Shown here in pieces: positions 41,844 through 43,508 of a stretch of DNA of 43,508 nt (the stretch's first letter is position 1; each line of letters begins with the position of its first letter). A program made the translations under genes and the position numbers. The notes beneath the pieces were generated by a model. It saw only the letters and a program-made list of their open reading frames with translations. It did no database searches and was not told where the DNA came from. This DNA is from Faeciplasma sp964650705 (GTDB taxonomy: Bacteria > Bacillota > Clostridia > Oscillospirales > Ruminococcaceae): the NCBI GenBank assembly GCA_964650705.1, contig CAZYUJ010000014.1, positions 1-43,508 of the forward strand. Reading direction: 5' to 3'.

Positions 41844-42290
41844 ACTCATTAAAAGTACTGACGATATAACTGTAGAAATTCGGCTTTATAACCGTGAAAA
41901 ATAAATTGATATTAAGTGATTGTATTAATAGCGTGGTACCAGTTTGAAAAAAGTGAGCCAATACGAACAAAATGCGCTAACCAGCATAATGGACTTTGTT
42001 GGTATATATCTCCTAACCGTCGTAATCATCAAAAATGGATTACGGCGGATATTTGTGTTTATTTTTTTACTACTTTATATCTTTGTTTCATTTTAAAACT
42101 ACCTTTTATATTCATATAAACGTCGCTCCCACCATTTCTATGTGATTATCTATCCGGAACCGAATGGAAGGGAAGGTCAAATCAACAACAAAAAAATATT
42201 AAAATCAGCCAAAACGCACTTTTGCAAGACCAGTAATGAATGAAAAGGGAAAGAAGGATCTTCCTCCCACCATGAAGGGAGGTGGGAAAA
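41844..42290. other. intergenic stretch with terminator and hairpin
   Basis: No gene supported. It has a terminator at 42017-42060 and a CCCACC/GGTGGG hairpin (about 42267-42287) directly ahead of the sigma factor gene that overlaps its purine-rich ribosome site and could control its translation. Confidence 0.5.
42017..42060 (+). terminator. terminator of the island cargo
   Basis: CCGTCGTAATC and GATTACGGCGG pair with one wobble; TTTGTGTTTATTTTTTT follows. Confidence 0.7.
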
Positions 42291-42715
42291 ATGAAACCTG
42301 ATCTCCATGAAATTCACAAGCAGCACACCTATGATAGCTGCTGCAAAAGGTGTTGGTGAATGAGGCTAACAACGGTCACAGAGAAATCAATCACAGGGCG
42401 CTAAAAGAAATTTCATTAAGCGATCTGCCGGAAAGTGCAATGGAGCAATTTCCTGTTTATGATGAATACAACTTGGAACACACTTTATTTCAAATTGGTA
42501 AAGAATCTGTATTCATTAAAAATGACCGCTTAGCCGAAGCACTTAGTGCCATCCCGGAAAAAGAACGCAATATTATTCTTATGTATTGGTTCTTGGATAT
42601 GGCCGACCGTGAGATTGCTGATTTTATTGGTATAGCAAGAAGGACGGTAAATACACATCGGCAGAAAGCATATCTGCTGCTAAAAAAGCTGATGGGAGGT
42701 GAAGCGGACGAATAA
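42291..42715 (+). pseudogene. element-borne sigma-70-like factor, frameshifted
   Basis: Starts at ATG 42291 (MKPDLHEIHKQHTYDS) behind GGGAGGTGGG, as in sigma factors of Tn916/Tn1549-like elements, but the frame stops at about 42357. The rest is in the -1 frame from about 42347 (KVLVNEANNG) and ends with a sigma region 4 HTH: ALSAIPEKERNIILMYWFL, DREIADFIGIARRTVNTHRQ. The A-run at 42345-42348 has four bases where five would keep the frame. Taken together about 141 codons. Decay, error or frameshifting are all possible; no clear slippery heptamer is seen. Confidence 0.7.
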
Positions 42716-42950
42716 TGCTGCTACGAAGCAATCACGCCTGATCGCTTGCCCGGTGATTAAAGCCGCTGTAAGTGGCGAAACAGACGCTGTAAATAAGGTG
42801 ATTTGTCATTATTCCGGTTATATAGCTACGCTTTCTAAAAGGATAGGCCGAGACGAAAACGGCGACTACTGTACTTATATAGACGAAGAATTGCGTAGGC
42901 GTTTGGAAATCAAGCTTATCATCTCTATCCTGAGCTTTAACCTAAATTGA
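42699..42950 (+). CDS. helix-turn-helix protein of integrative elements
   Basis: An 83-residue protein matching the small HTH genes downstream of the sigma factor in Tn916/Tn1549-like elements: VIKAAVSGETDAVNKVICHYSGYIATLS then YIDEELRRRLEIKLI. It overlaps the sigma factor end by 17 bases. The GTG at 42699 is close to its GGGAGG, so the exact start is uncertain. Confidence 0.7.
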   Translation: MKRTNNAATKQSRLIACPVIKAAVSGETDAVNKVICHYSGYIATLSKRIGRDENGDYCTYIDEELRRRLEIKLIISILSFNLN

Positions 42951-43320
42951 GCTCGGAGCGCACCTATGTGATAACCCCTTTCCGCATGAGTGTCAAGGCT
43001 GTTTGACAAAGAAAGCTCGGCTGATAACTCCGTGGCAGCATAAGGCAAACGGATACGTTCTTTTTGACTAGAGCCGAGCGATAGGTACGCCATGACTTTC
43101 CGAATGGAAACGAGCGATGAATACTGCATCGTAAAATGAAATTAGCAACTCATTGGCGATGACAATCAGAAAGGATAATGATACTCCTCTATAGCTACAG
43201 CCCGAGCGTGCAACCATTTTCAGGTGGCGAGGCGTCACAGGCAATAGGTAGAGTCATGCAAGAACCTCATGAGGGTGAAATTCCCGTGGAGCTGTGCTAA
43301 CAGCCGTCCGTTTTCCTATT
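42951..43320 (+). ncRNA. strongly structured non-coding stretch, possible group II intron remnant
   Basis: No coding frame. Many paired segments: TGTCAA/TTGACA (42991-43008), GCTCGGCT/AGCCGAGC (43015-43022 with 43073-43080), TTTCC-GAAT-GGAAA near 43096, GGG-TGAAATT-CCC near 43274, GCTGT-GCTA-ACAGC near 43292. Start GAGCGCACC and GGCAATAGGTAGAG..CATGCAAGAACC recall the first domains of bacterial group II introns, but no maturase gene or domain V is seen, so it would be a remnant. It may instead be an RNA native to the element. Confidence 0.4.
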
Positions 43321-43399
43321 CATTAATAAGTTGTGTTGTAATGAGCAGTTACATTTTTTCATATAGTGTAGTAGTCAATTTGTGAAAGGGGGCAAATAA

Positions 43400-43508
43400 A
43401 TGAGACAAAGCGATGAATTACAAAAGAACGATAATAAAACGATTTGTGTCAGCGTTTTCAAAAGCGGCGAAAGCACTACTACCGAGCGAGAATTCACCGA
43501 CAAGTGGA
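43400..43508 (+). CDS. small element gene, cut by the right edge
   Basis: GAAAGGGGG precedes ATG 43400. The 36 codons in the window (NKTICVSVFKSGESTTTERE, then FTDKW) are open to the edge. Position after the sigma and HTH genes suggests a small helper gene before the element's recombinase, expected just outside the window. Family not certain. Confidence 0.5.
   Translation, partial: MRQSDELQKNDNKTICVSVFKSGESTTTEREFTDKW

Noticed and set aside
42340..42360. Programmed -1 frameshift in the sigma factor
   Set aside because: The run is only CAAAAGG and lacks a proper slippery heptamer or clear downstream stimulator; a one-base deletion is simpler.

Overview
The window looks like a chromosome segment of an anaerobic, spore-forming Clostridia bacterium, most like the Oscillospiraceae/Ruminococcus group. 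The pointers are a clostridial-type Rnf complex, a methionine synthase without its own reactivation domain, cotJ spore-coat genes, a cohesin-like surface protein, an L-fucose operon and an agr quorum-sensing locus. This assignment is inferred from gene content; no rRNA, tRNA or CRISPR array was found.

Left and centre (1-29.1 kb) form a compact core with clean promoters, Shine-Dalgarno sites and terminators. An AraC regulator converges on a GH3 beta-glucosidase. metF, a stand-alone MetH reactivation protein and metH form one overlapping operon. Then come an unknown membrane protein, a nitroreductase, ApbE and a two-repeat lipoprotein. Next, on the minus strand, is the rnfCDGEAB operon followed by a NusG-domain-II protein and a Gx/HepS1-type membrane protein. 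ApbE attaches FMN to RnfD/RnfG, and the two-repeat lipoprotein also looks like a possible ApbE client, so 9-18 kb reads as one membrane-redox block. A near-consensus Rex-type operator lies upstream of the rnf promoter. The L-fucose operon fucI-fucU-fucA-fucK ends with a free-methionine-sulfoxide reductase; between fucU and fucA sits an array of four alternating structured repeats. A small serine recombinase, a lipoprotein, an SPFH protein, a cohesin-like anchored protein, a second AraC regulator and cotJA-cotJB-cotJC follow.

At about 29.09 kb cotJC is cut off and the DNA becomes visibly richer in A+T. The rest looks like a degraded mobile island. It holds a minus-strand agr locus (agrA, agrC, agrB and a 38-residue agrD with serine at the expected ring position), two XRE regulators, a zinc-ribbon protein, a relaxase remnant, and three copies of a paired 12-bp motif resembling insertion-sequence ends. 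Two copies of a module follow: a small secreted Cys/His-rich protein plus a large lipoprotein with a solute-binding domain, driven by almost identical promoters. Then come a broken sugar-type ABC permease, a small exported protein and the typical end of an integrative element: a frameshifted sigma factor, an HTH protein, a strongly structured non-coding stretch and the start of a small element gene.

Four island genes need a one-base homopolymer indel to be read correctly, which means decay, phase variation or sequencing error. The candidates for something new are the fuc-operon repeat array, the duplicated secreted-protein/lipoprotein module and the flavin-type tandem lipoprotein.
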